A DNA stretch of 64,000 nucleotides from Adineta vaga (Eukaryota; Rotifera), in contig CP075496.1 of assembly GCA_021613535.1 (NCBI GenBank), positions 1,550,001 to 1,614,000 of the forward strand, in the 5' to 3' direction. Position numbers and translations under genes: made by a program. Position 1 is the first letter of the stretch. Every line of letters starts with the position of its first letter. The notes under the pieces were generated by a model. That model ran no database searches and was not told the DNA's origin. It saw only the letters and a list, made by a program, of their open reading frames with translations. Below, piece after piece: positions 35,685 to 47,474 of this stretch.

Positions 35685-38175
35685 ATGTCCTCTGTAATAA
35701 TACATACCGAAGAATCACCATGTTCATTATCAAAGAAGAAGAAGAAAGTGTCTATAAAAAAGAAATCTTCATCTCTTCTTACTTCTAGTACATCACATCA
35801 ACAACATCATTCAGCTCCACCATCACAGAGTCAACAGGCAAAACTTGGTTTACATTCTATTAATGAAAATGTTGAATATCTACCGACGAATGCTACAGCT
35901 GAACAACAACAACAGCAGCAACAACAAGAATTGAATAATCCTCGTTTTCCTCGTTCAAGTACAGTACCTTATCCAGCATACGCAACATTAAGAAAAGGCG
36001 GAGGAACTCGTCTTCCTTCACATTATTATTACACTGATTATCCAACATTTGTTCACGGAACGGTTTCTCCAGCACAAGCTCAAACATATTTTAATAATCG
36101 ACAACCATTATCATCAATAAATTCAAATTTTCAACCAATATCTCCTCATCATCAACAATATTCTAGTCGACCTGTTGATATTCTTAAACCAACATTTTTA
36201 ATTGTTTCAAAAGAAGCTGAACAACAATTAACATCTCAACTTTCAACTTCGAATTCACCTGTACCACTCGGTAATCAACATTCAATAAAAACATCATCGA
36301 AATCTGTAATAAAGAAATCTCAAGAAAGATCAACAACGAACATGGAACAATCTTCTCCAACAAGTCAACAAGTCGAAAGTCAAACTAATACTAATTCACC
36401 AACTCGAACAACTACAGTAGGAGTAACAACTATCGATAATACTCAACCACATGTTGGCCTTATTCCTACAACTAATCCATCTCCATATGTTCATTTTGTT
36501 AATGTAGCATATTCACCACAATTTTTTCAAGATGGTCCACCAGAAACATCGATTTTACAAGACGATTTTATTAATATCAATGAGTATCATCAACCATCGG
36601 CTAGTATACGATCAATGCCAAATATTGCTTTAACACAAGGTAGGTAGTATCAATCAAACATACTCCTTCTATTGATATAGCAGTCGAACAAAAAAATGTA
36701 TGTTTTAACGCTGTTAATATATATATATACAAAACTCCACCCATTGATATTCTTCTCATCTATATGTAATAATCTTCAACTAATATTGCATCATAGACAA
36801 GGTTCTTTTTCCGTCAATCATTAGCTCTATACATCTATCTACAATATTTTATTCTCATTTTAACAGTCTTTGTCGTCGCATAAACATTCTTTTTCTCTTA
36901 CATGATCTAATCAAGATATAGAAAAGAATCTCATTTTTTTTCTTCTTATTCTCTGTCTTTCTCTAGTCTCGCCTCATCACTTGTATGGCTCACCTACTTT
37001 ACAACATTATCATCTTTCTCAACAAGCTTATGAAGAACAACAACAACAACAACAACAACAACAAGTACCCCCAGTAGGTATAGAATCAACAGGTATTCGT
37101 TCTGCAACAGTACCACAAATGGGACCAACATTTAAACCGGCACGTACTGAAGCAGGAGAAACAGATGAATCAAGTTTAGCCTCATTGGATTTTGTTCATA
37201 CAGATATGGTTGATATACCTGGTTCATGGCGATATCGATCCGTACCAGTTACAGCAGGAGGACGACGTTATCGTGCACCAATACCACAATCATTTCTTGA
37301 TTCTCAACAATATGCCAGTGATTCTGAACAAGTCGTACGTTCATCGAGTTTTCGTCATGCTCAACAACCATTAGTTCAAGTACGACCGTTTGGTTCAATA
37401 CCAACAATTAATCGGTAAGAATCGAAAGTGAGAAATAGGAACAGACACACTTTGATTCTTTTTATAGACCATTTGATTCCATTCGAAGTCAATCAGGAGT
37501 ACAATATGGTCCAACTATTCGTTTAAGTGAAAAAGATGTTATAAAAATAGCTTCTTTCTATCAAAGTATTGGTACACTTGTTTATGTTGCTCGAAGTATA
37601 GCTACACTCTATACGTCTGATTTCGATGCTATGGCAAATTTAAAAGATTGGAAAGTTCTTTATACAGGTGTACCTATATGGCTTTTCAATACTGGTATGA
37701 ATCCCAAAAGGTAAATATGAACAAAACTTATTTATGCAATTGATAATTGAATTATTTTTCTTTAAGATCACGTTGTATTCGTTTAATAATATCTGAACTT
37801 GGTTCAAGTTTTACACTTTGGGATACCATTGTCAATGGTGCATCTGATGTTCGTTTACCAAAAGCACGTCATATTACATTGAAATCACTTGAAACAGGTA
37901 CAATTCTTGCTTTAAAATTTGATGATACAAATGCAACAGATGAATTTCATCAATATTTTGTTAAATTATCATGTGATCCACGTAATGGAGATTTATTTGA
38001 TATATTCAATGCGAAACGTCGTCGACCTATATTTATCTTACGAAAACGTAAAATAAAAAAATCTGCTATTTCAAAACCATCCGAATTTAATCATATAACT
38101 AAAGTCGATGAACATGATCGCGATTCATTATATACTTATTCGGTGCTTGTCGATGATGGAGCCATTACTAGTTAG
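35685..38175 (+). CDS. Gln-rich protein with conserved C-terminal PH-like domain, function unknown
   Basis: Coding exons are 35685 (or an acceptor shortly after) to 36639, 36967-37415, 37468-37710 and 37767-38175, all with GT..AG borders and matching phases. The N-terminal two thirds is low-complexity: Lys-rich start (KKKKKVSIKKKSSS), two poly-Gln tracts (about 35903-35930 and 37036-37065), and many Ser, Thr and Pro. The C-terminal part is globular and looks conserved: FYQSIGTLVYVARSIATLY, VLYTGVPIWLFNTGMNPKR, RLIISELGSSFTLWDTIVNG and LALKFDDTNATDEFHQYFVK, followed by LSCDPRNGDLFD. The pattern (strand blocks, then a helix at the end) is what PH/EVH1-like domains show. I believe related proteins exist in arthropods but cannot name them. 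If the poly-proline exon at 32093 belongs here, a cytoskeletal adaptor role is likely. Confidence 0.75.
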
Positions 38176-38779
38176 ACAGAATATAAAACCTCATTTCTTC
38201 TTCTTCTTCTTCTTCTTTTCTCATCAAATTTTGTTGTTGTCTTTGTCTCTATGTATGCCTTATACATGTATGTATGTGTGTGTGTGTGTGTGTGTTTTTT
38301 TATACACGTATATTCTAAGTATTGTATTGCTTATTCTTATGTTTAACATCTGTGGGGCTTTTTAACTATATAACCCATAAGTAAACATATATTCGTATTC
38401 GTTCATAAAAGTAAGATAAGTGAGTCAAACAAGATTGTTTAGTTGACCTTTGAAAGACATCTCGAATATCGATGACTACCTGCTTTCAATTGTAGACGAC
38501 AAGCTTAGAAGTGAAGAAATTGAGAATATGATCTTTAGACATTTTGATTGCATTTGAAACCGTTCTTGTCTCTTAGTCTTTTCTTTCTCAATCAAATGAA
38601 TTTTGATGATTAAATCATCGAGGGAAAAGACAAAAGGCGGCATGATTAACACAAAGATCAAAATTGTCTTCATTAATTTGCATGACTAATAACGTCAAAC
38701 TTTGAATTCCATAAGAGAGTTGAATTATAATCAAGATGCTTAGTTAATTACATATTGAAAGCGCGAGAATAGATCAAAA
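38176..38779. other. spacer with (GT)n run
   Basis: About 600 bases between two plus-strand genes, containing a TTC run just after 38188 and a GT run at about 38275-38294. No coding feature seen. Confidence 0.5.
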
Positions 38780-39793
38780 ATGAAACATCTCAATATTCTC
38801 TCTCTATTAGTCGGAATTCTTTTTCAGACAATCGATCTTTTCATAACCAATGATCCTATACTAATTGCATCACCATATCCGTTTAATACATCAAAATCTT
38901 CATCTTTTGAATGTTTTAGTAATGATCAAGGAATTATTCTTTCTTTGACTATCATTGCAACAATGTTCAATACAACATCTACATCATCATTAAAGACTAC
39001 TGAAGAAAATATAATCCATAATGGAAGTATCGTTCTAACGATTCCGATATTATTTAATTATTCACAATTATATTCGAAAATTGAATGTCGATCTAAGTAT
39101 CATTATGGACAACACAAATTTAGTCAACTTGAAGTTTTTTCAGTTGCGGAAATACCGGGAAAAGACTTTCTTTCAATGAGTAGTTCTACAAATCAACTAG
39201 CAACTATCCATTGTCTTACATATGGGACAAATGTTTGTATGTAAAAACATGTTAATGAGATAGTTTTTCTCAATATTTTTCTAGTAATTCATTGGGATTT
39301 TACTCCGGATTTGACAAATAAGAAATTCAGTTCATTACCATTTGGTATTCGTATAACATATCGATTTATATTAAATGATACATTAATTATTGATCATGTT
39401 TCCTATTCGGATCATCATGGTTATTATCGTTGTAATGCAACGAATCAATTTCGCAATCAACTTTATGAAGATAAACGTGTCTTTCATTTGACTGTAAAGA
39501 AAGGTTCGATTTGGATTCCAATTGTAATCGTTTGTGTTGCGATTGGTCTTGCAATTTTATTACTGATTCTTTGTTCGAAATATTGTCAGAAAAGAAAACA
39601 ACGATTAGAGAGGAAAAGTTTGTCAAATGAAAACGATTCAGAAGTATTACCAATTGACCAGAAAAATGTTTTGACATTATCTCGTTCTGCTAAATCACAA
39701 ATCTCATCAATATCAATCGAAAGAGAACGACGAGAACCTCAATTTGTTCTTGGAAATCCATTTCTTGATCCAAATGTTCAATCAATTCTTTGA
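38780..39793 (+). CDS. Ig-like single-pass membrane protein
   Basis: Exons 38780-39236 and 39285-39793 (48-base intron) give 321 aa. There is a signal peptide (MKHLNILSLLVGILFQTIDL), then an ectodomain with several Asn glycosylation motifs. The second half has an Ig signature: TIHCLTYGTNV, IHWDF (the Cys and Trp of strands B and C) and SYSDHHGYYRCNATN (the D-x-G-x-Y-x-C motif of strand F). One membrane helix follows (SIWIPIVIVCVAIGLAILLL), then a roughly 80-residue cytoplasmic tail rich in Arg, Lys and Ser (RSAKSQISSISIERERRE). The first half contains one more possible Ig-like pair (FECFSND ... KIECRSK). It is an adhesion or receptor protein of the Ig superfamily. I cannot assign an orthologue. 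Confidence 0.75.
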
Positions 39794-40330
39794 TATAATC
39801 TCATTTAATATGCGTTTATTTTCTTGAAAGATGAAATTAGAATCTTGAATAATAATAAGCAGGAAGATTTGATTACACAGATCTTTTTGTTTGTTTTTTC
39901 TTTCCGAAGAAACGTATCATGTTTGTAGACAATCAAGGAAAAGTAAATAATGATCGAACTATCAGGGTTACGATCTCATTTCAATGAATAACATTAAAAT
40001 TTATTTGACATTCGATCAATTATATTGATTTTCGTACGTCAATAGTACTCTATTCATTCACATCGATTGATTTCATTCACGATTTCAATCGTCATAACAC
40101 AATTTAATCAAGGTTTTCCTTCATTTTTATCAAAGTATATTAACTATCGAATAACTAATCAAATTGACAACCTATGATCATATTCTAATCATAAACAAAA
40201 TCATCCAAGCGTATTTACAAAATACTTAAATCTGATGATTGGTTATCTGATATAATTCATTCTTTGAATGACTATATATTAATTTCAATTAAATAAAAGA
40301 TGTCTCATGAAAATAATTCGGTTTCTTTTT
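39794..40330. other. convergent 3' spacer
   Basis: About 540 bases between two genes that converge. It should hold both 3' UTRs and polyadenylation signals (AATAAA occurs near 40294). No other feature seen. Confidence 0.5.
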
Positions 40331-41515
40331 CTAATAAAGAAAAGCAGCATCGTCTTTCAATCGTCGAAGCATATTTGTTCGTCTCATGGAATCGGATGTT
40401 GTTGTTCGAGATGCTAAAAATTTACCATATGGATTTTTTTGTTGAAAATAATCCGTTGATGGAGTTGTGGATGAAACTAAATCAGGTGGAACAGACGGAA
40501 GTTGAATAATTGAAATTTTCTCATTCTCAATATTTGCTGTTGGCATCATTAATTGTCTTAAACTATGTGTCCATTCAGTTTCATAAATTGGTGTTGTAAC
40601 ATCCGGAGATAATGACGGTGGATTTGTAGTTGGAAGAACTGTTTCATAGATATTGACTGAATTAGAATTTATGAGATTTGTATCGTCAAGAGGAGGAGAA
40701 GGAAGTTGTGTTACGTCGATTGAGATAGCTGCGGCTGGAATGGAATGTTCTTGTGGAGTTAAACGACGAAGAATTTGTGCACGATCATTGGTATTTTTTA
40801 TATATGAAAATGGACGAACACATGGACCTAAATTAGTTTTCATGATAGTTGTCTTTGGAACAGATATCGATGATTTCGCTTTTACCTTTCGCTGATGAAG
40901 GTGGAGGAGGACGAAGGGAGATATTGTTCGTTTTATCTGTAGTTGTTTGTAATGGTAATTTACTCGTTTCATTTTGCAGAAGTGAAGCTATTCAAACAGA
41001 GAATAAATAATCAAAAGTATGTTTTCGTTTCCTTTGAAAGATGAAACTTACGTTTATTATCTTTTGGTAATGTACCAGATCCAAGAAATGATCGAAATGA
41101 ACTACACGGTGATACAGGATTCACAATTGTATCAATAGTTGTACAACTTGTTTCCATATTTGGACCTGTGGGTGCCACGGCTTTACTATTGATCAGATGT
41201 GGACATGAATCATATAATTGTGAGAAATCTGCTACATCACTTGGATGACGTCGAATAAAACCAATTTTTTTCGAATCATTACGACCCGTTTTATTCAAAT
41301 GTTCTGATCTTCGACGTAGTTTGTACGATGAATGTCGATGATTTCGTAAACAACAGAAAGAACATGGTGATAACGAAAAACAACAATAACAGGATGTACA
41401 TAAAAGAATAACTAAACCAAGTATGGCAATCAATGTTAATAAACCAACAATTCCATAGATAAGATAAGTATCAAATAATGACGATGTTGATGACAAAACG
41501 AATTGTTCATTCATA
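40331..41515 (-). CDS. single-pass membrane protein with Cys-rich juxtamembrane and IYET motifs
   Basis: The most likely start is the Met at 41515 (MNEQFVLSSTSSLFDTYLIY). A membrane helix follows at once (GIVGLLTLIAILGLVILLC), with no signal peptide before it, then a Cys-rich stretch (CTSCYCCFSLSPCSFCC) that is a good palmitoylation site. The cytoplasmic part is basic, then Ser/Pro/Thr-rich with RPPPPSS and two near-identical tyrosine motifs, NIYETVLP and PIYETEWT, which could be SH2 or PTB docking sites. Exons break at about 41051/40990 and 40887/40830, in phase. It ends RLKDDAAFLY. No family recognised. A type III signalling adaptor, comparable in layout to small transmembrane adaptors, is an inference from layout only. 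Confidence 0.65.
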
Positions 41516-42701
41516 ATATTCACTAAATAAATGAGAACGATTCTTTGCGTACAAATAACAGATTTGTCACCGAAATGAACGATAGAGAAAGAAGAAAAAA
41601 AAACAACATATGTCATTAGAGATGTTGATGAGAGAAAGGAGAAATTCGAATACTCTGTTAGAGTCACGTCTACATTTTTTTTATGAATAATTGGTGTATA
41701 CATACACAATGAATGTTCGCACGAGGCGATGTTTGCTTATGGTGTATAAAAGTATACATATCCCTTTTCATAGAAAATATTTTGTTTTATAATTTGAATA
41801 CAAAAGAAAATTTACTCTTTTCGATTAATTTATTTTATCTCAAGTTTATCTTCTTGTTCTTCTTGTATTTTATTCAAATTTAACAAGTGTATATAAACGA
41901 TCATATAAGTTGAATATACATATCGATACAATCTTTATTACGTCTCGAAGATTTTCATGGTCAAACATAAGAATAAAATAACGAAAATGGTGTTATATCA
42001 CATTGAATTATAATCAACAAAGTGCGATGAAAAACGAAAGTAATCTCTCCAATAAATTTCTTCACACGTACATGTATGTGTGTAGATTGAACGACGAAGA
42101 AGTATTATTAAAAAAAAGATTCATATTAAGAGATCTACTCACTTGTAAAATCTGTACCTATGTATGACAAGAAGTATTGACTTTATCGAATGACGGCAGT
42201 ACATATAGACAGTGCATGATGATGATGATGATGAACAGTAAACTATTTCTCGATACATATGATGGTGACAGTTTGAACCGACAGTACCTAATCCTCTTCC
42301 TTACTTGAGCTCTTTCGAAATACAAAAAAGTGATCGTCGGTCATTCATTCCCGTCGCCCATCTGTTTGCTTGACCTTTTAATTGAGCACATACAAAAGCA
42401 GTCATTGTAGACATGCTACTTATATCTTTACCAATACACATGAACCCATGTACTTCGTTGACGTGAAATCAACTGATGACAAAAAAAAAGAAGAAGAAAA
42501 ATCTTCTGATTGACTCATTATATCTCACAAAAGAAAAAAAGCCTCAAGTATTTGATAACGTACACGATGCACAATTTCTCGCTTCACTTGTTTTTGTCAT
42601 ATGTAATATAAATATAAAAAAAACATCGATCATTATACATGTACCAGTATTGCGATATATATATATATCTCACATAACTTCGTTGACTATTAGAAAGTAA
42701 A
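41516..42701. other. divergent spacer
   Basis: About 1.2 kb between divergently transcribed genes. It contains a GAT run (42216-42233) and a TA run near 42656-42668 just upstream of the EF-hand gene start. No coding feature with support. Confidence 0.5.
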
Positions 42702-43888
42702 ATGGCGTCATTAAATGACAATGAAACAGGTTTCTCGGAAAATGATATACATTTTGCTCGTCAAACATTCTTTCGTGATTGTCCAAATGGATTTTGTTCG
42801 AAACGAAAATTTCTCACTTTTCTAAGGAAATCATCTGTTTATCCTTCATTTCAAAAATCGACACGTTCAAACATCCTTGTTCAAATATTACTCACGCGAC
42901 AAACTTATCGTCAAAGTCGAAAATTTTTCTCCATGATGTTCGATATCTATGATCGTAATCATGATGGTCAATTAGATTTTCACGAATATCTTTATGCTTT
43001 ATCTGCATTAACTGGTGCAAATCGTTTACGTACAATTGAAACTTTATACAATTTTTTTGATAATAACAATCAAGGTTATATCACACGACAAGAATTTAAT
43101 TCTCGAAAGAAACTAGCAGCACAATTTCTTGGTCAATATCAACCGAATATCAATGAACATTTGTTATATGAACAAGCATTTAATACAATTGATACAAATC
43201 AAGATGGACGAATAACAAAAGAAGAATTTATTCAATGGTATTTTCAAGATCATTTCACAAATGATGAAATTAAACCAATTAAAAAACGAACACGTTTATT
43301 AAAAAATCTCACGACTCTTGTTGATCTTCGTGGTGGACAAATCAAAACATCATCATTACAAACGATTGATCAGAATAAAAACTCGATCGATGCTTGGTTA
43401 GAAACAACATTAAATAATCCACATCAACAATCGGAGTAAAATTTTCTTTTCTTACATATTTACATTTTCAATCCTTTTCTTTTCAAAGAATTTCATCGAT
43501 ACCATCATCTCCAATGTCAATAAATGCCGATCGATATTTATTGAAAGTTCTTCGTCGAGCAAGAAATCGTTTTATTCAATCACGACATTCACAAAGCAAA
43601 CGAATAATAATTGATAATCAATCGGATTCAGGTGTATTTACGTCATCATCAATAACGAATTTTAATGATAATGATGATGAATCAGATAGTTTACGCGATA
43701 CAGATGAAGATTATTTACAATCTATTGAAACAGATGATCCAACTAATGAACTTTTATGTCAATCATTAGAAGCTGTTCTAATGGAAACCTTACTTGAATT
43801 AAGACAACATCGACAACGACGTTCAACAAATTTAAATATAAGTCGAACAATGAATAATACAGAAGAATTAGTAATAACGCGATTATGA
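42702..43888 (+). CDS. neuronal-calcium-sensor-like EF-hand protein with C-terminal extension
   Basis: Exons 42702-43435 and 43489-43888 join in phase to give 377 aa. The N-terminal half resembles the NCS/recoverin group: a degenerate EF1 with FFRDCPNGFCSKRKF (compare FLKDCPSG in the family), then EF2 DRNHDGQLDFHE and EF4 DTNQDGRITKEE, both with canonical calcium ligands. EF3, DNNNQGYITRQE, is nearly canonical. There is no Gly at position 2 (it starts MASL), so the usual myristoylation signal is missing. A C-terminal extension of nearly 200 residues is not found in NCS proteins; it is basic, then acidic (NDNDDESDSLRDTDEDYLQS), ending with a predicted helix (LEAVLMETLLELRQHRQRR). It is a calcium sensor or a calcium-regulated adaptor; the partner is unknown. 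Confidence 0.8.
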
Positions 43889-44974
43889 AAGAAAATCGAA
43901 CGAACAAAACGTCGAATGATTAGATTAACCTGTCAAGTCATTTGATAAGCTGAAGAAAAATGAAATTTTTCTCTTCTTTTATCATATCAAAATAAGTCTA
44001 TGATCAAATATGTCAGGTGATATTTAACCGGTAATGTCTTATTTACATTTCATATGGATAAAACTCTACTAATCTTTAATCAACAACTTCAAAATGTTTT
44101 TGAAAAGACTCATTCATTCTTTCTTATTTCAATGTTAATTTGTGATGCATATCGAACAGTACTATTTTCATAAGCAAATGATTAATCCAACGAATTTATA
44201 TATTGATTGTCGTTCATTTATTTGAAATTATCAAGATAAATCTTCATTCATTAATTTGTTTTCGGTATTTAACCTGTTTGTTACTTGTCATTGTCTATTC
44301 GTATATTTTTCTATCTTATGAATCGTTTTTCTTTGTGTTAATAATCATATTCATTATAAAAAGAATGTGATGTAACGAACAATAGACTTTCTTTGTAATT
44401 ATATTAGTATAAATGATACTCATTAACCTTTTTTGCTTTTGAAAAACTGATATTCTATTCTCTAATCGTACAAATCGATGTGTGTTCGAGAGAATTTCAA
44501 CAGTATGTATTTCGTATTCATATGATTATGTGAGTTTTGTCAAATATCCCGTGTTTCGGAGACGAAGTATTTTATAATCAGTAAGTCATCAAGTTCAAAA
44601 AAGCATCTGTATCATCTTAATAGTAAATTGTTGGAAAATTCTTACATATTCAAAAGAGTTTGATTGAAGTTTTCTAGAAAACGAAATAAGATCTTATTAT
44701 TGTCGAAAATAAATGTTACAATCGATTGCTCAAAAATGATCAAAGTCATTCAGTTGAAAAACACGACATTCTATCGCTTTTATTTTTATTTAATATTTTA
44801 GCAACGATCGATCACAGCATCAAATACTGGTATCTCACCATCGACAATCATTGTCATTCAATGCACTGTCGTCGACAATCTCAGTATATAAATCTTCATC
44901 TGTAGACAACCGGATGAGAATATTACTTCTATTATTGGAAATCTACCAGGTTCGAACAGTTATTTCTGAGGTAA
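43889..44974. other. AT-rich spacer
   Basis: About 1.1 kb downstream of the EF-hand gene and upstream of the ferritin-like relic. No open frames or repeats of note were seen. Part of it may be decayed 5' sequence of the ferritin-like gene. Confidence 0.45.
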
Positions 44975-45928
44975 TTGTGCTCGATGTCGTACTCAAATCT
45001 ATCTTGATGCATTATTGAATCGTGACAATTTCTTTTTAACATTTATTGCTGATAATGGTACTCGATTCATATTTTTCATAACAATTCTCTTAGGTAAGAA
45101 AAAAGAACACTTCTTGAATAATTCGAAGCAGGTTTCACCGCACAAGATTTTACCGCTGCATATTTTACTCAAGAATCCTATGATTATTTCAATATTATTT
45201 ATGTTCATGAACTAGCACATGTTCGAAATTACATAAGTGTAGCAAGAGTGTTAGAAAATATTAATGTAATGACGTAAGACGGTCCGCATCGATTTTTTAG
45301 TTGATTTATCTACGATTATTATTTGTTTTGTATTTAGGTGCTGCTGATCCTACATTAAGACAAATGAGTACAACAGTCGCAACAGGTAAATCGAAGAAAT
45401 TTCATTCTATATGAAACTGTTCATCATTCTAGTCGAAGCTCGTCATACTGGTTATCTTAACTGTCTCTCTCTCTCTCTCAATAATTTAATTCCATTTCCA
45501 AATGTATTTGAAAATGCCTCAACTCCAGATGTAATTATTCAAGTTATCAAGTCATTTATTATCTCCTGTCCGTTTGCAATTAACTGCTCCCACTGTTCCC
45601 TTTATTGGTTCATCAAATGATGCTATGATTACACCATGTATCAATGAACAGTATCATAATTATTTACGAATCCTTAATTTTGCTCTTACTACAGAATATT
45701 TAGAAGCCAATTTCTTTGGGTGAAGCAATTATTGCGACATTTGAAGCACGTTTTGTATTGTATGTCAATGGATTAAATGATATTGTTCCTTTTCCATCCA
45801 TAGTAGATGGAATACTTTCACCACGCGAAATAGTTATTTTTCTCAATGGTTTTCAGACATGTCCATTTATACCTGAACTAGATTTTCTAATATTAATACA
45901 TAAAGATAACATTTATTTGAAATTTTAA
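44975..45928 (+). pseudogene. decaying Rds1/desiccation-related ferritin-like gene
   Basis: Fragments of ferritin-like (Rds1-type) domains lie in order in changing frames. About 45135-45270: FTAQDFTAAYFTQESYDYFN and YVHELAHVRNYISVARVLE. About 45340-45386: GAADPTLRQMSTTVAT. About 45432-45569: VEARHTGYLNCL and NLIPFPNVFENASTPDVIIQ, ending SFIISCP. A frame change near 45570 gives LQLTAPTVPFIGSSNDAM and YLRILNFALTTEYLEANFF (45661-45717), which is followed by a TGA. Another frame gives GEAIIATFEARFVLYVNGLN, IVPFPSIVDG and SPREIVIFLNGFQTCPF (45717-45880). The order implies two tandem domains, the second with its middle deleted. Intron borders at about 45095-45133 and 45387-45431 still look intact. 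The family is known from fungi, bacteria and desiccation-related plant proteins; function here is presumably lost. Confidence 0.6.
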
Positions 45929-45981
45929 TTACTATAAACAGAATAAGATCTACTCTTCCAGTGTAATAAAAGAAAAAAAAA

Positions 45982-47474
45982 TTAAATTATATGTTCTTTA
46001 CGTAAAGCATAATCAACAGCTTCTAATGCATCAGATTTAATCGTTGTTGGAATTGTCCACGGTAATTTTGGATTTAATTGATGAATAGTTGAATCATATA
46101 CTCCCGTACATACTAAAATTGACTCACAGATTTTCGCACCTAATAAACGTGGATGTGCTAGACGTCCACAACCAGTAAAACTATCTCTTGACTCTTTGCT
46201 TTTTTGAAGAAATGCATTGTAAACATTTGCACCAACGATATCAACTTCCGGATTATCTCTAAAACAAAAAATGTACAGAAAATGAAACATTTGAAATCTA
46301 ATACAAAGAATGAAACATACCCAATAAAATACATTCGTTCAATTTTTGTTTGACCTTTTGCACGTGCCACTTTATTTGCTATCATTTCAGCATATTGAAA
46401 AGATATTTCATAAGGTTTACCGACAAGTGCAGTGTACATCAAATCATTTCCACTTAATTTCTAAATGAATAATAATAATAAACTATTTCTAATTACAAAT
46501 TTCTTCATACTTTATACAATGCTTCAAGACATGTTAGAAATGCACCATGACCAAAGCGAGGTAGATCAGCAACAGCTTTGAATACTAAATCTTTGTTACA
46601 CGCAATTATTGGTATATGGCTACCAATATTTGATGAATTTGGAGTGATATTTGGATTTCCATGAGTTAATAAAATATCTGTTATGATTTGTAACGATGTT
46701 TCCCAATGAATTGGTTCACCAAGAAGTATAACAGCTAGAATATGTTCACATCATCAAAAGCTAATCATTACACAAGAACGAAAGTACCTTCAATTGGTCG
46801 AAAATCTTTTCCATGAACAAGACCTTGATTTTTAATTAATTCACACTAAAACAAACAAGAATAAATGGATTTAGTTGAAAATTAACTCGTTTTTTTTTTA
46901 AAATACCAATTGACTTCTATGTGTATGATCAACCATATCTAATTCAGGAAAATCTGTACATAATTTATCGATAGTTGTTACATCTTTAAAACCAACTCTA
47001 GAAGAAAAAAAAGAAGAAAATAAAATTAGAAATTAATCGAAATTTTTCTCTTTACATTCGAGCGATTTCTTCTACATCACCTTGTCCACATACTAAAACG
47101 TGTTTATGATGAAATTCAGTTAGACAACGCATTGGTGTATGTGCTAAAACAACTTGTTCAGGAAGAACCTAGAGAATATAAAATAATTCATTTGTTTCTT
47201 TTGGATTAAATTGTGTCCAAACTTACAGGTACATCAAGCATTGCTGCTAATTGTTCGGCTTTTTTCGATTCTAACATACATGTATTTGAAACAAATACAT
47301 AAGGAACATTATATTGAACCAATTTATGTAAAGCTGATTTAGCAGCAGGAATTGCACATGGACCTTTGGTAATAACACCATCAACATCAAAAAAACAGGC
47401 AAAGTTTGACTAGAGAGTTATACATAAGTACATATACAACGAGAGAGAATCTATCATACCGATTTTTTAGACAT
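45982..47474 (-). CDS. HDHD5: HAD-superfamily hydrolase of the HDHD5/CECR5 family
   Basis: A multi-exon gene starting MSKKS (47474) and spliced to SNFACFFDVDGVITKGPCAI. The FDVDGV block is HAD motif I with the nucleophilic Asp. Further blocks are YVFVSNTCMLESKKAEQLA (motif II region), LPEQVVLAHTPM, ILLGEPIHWETSLQIITDIL, LVGKPYEISFQYAEMIA (motif III Lys) and RMYFIG-DNPEVDIVGANVYN (motif IV acidic cluster). These fit the HAD IIA/CECR5 family, which is mitochondrial in vertebrates and of unknown substrate. Little or no leader precedes the catalytic block here, so a mitochondrial presequence is not apparent. It ends ALRKEHII at 45982. Introns are short and no break was seen. Confidence 0.88.

Noticed and set aside
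44945-44965. GGTTCGAAC, resembling a tRNA B box
   Set aside because: No matching A box or cloverleaf stems around it.
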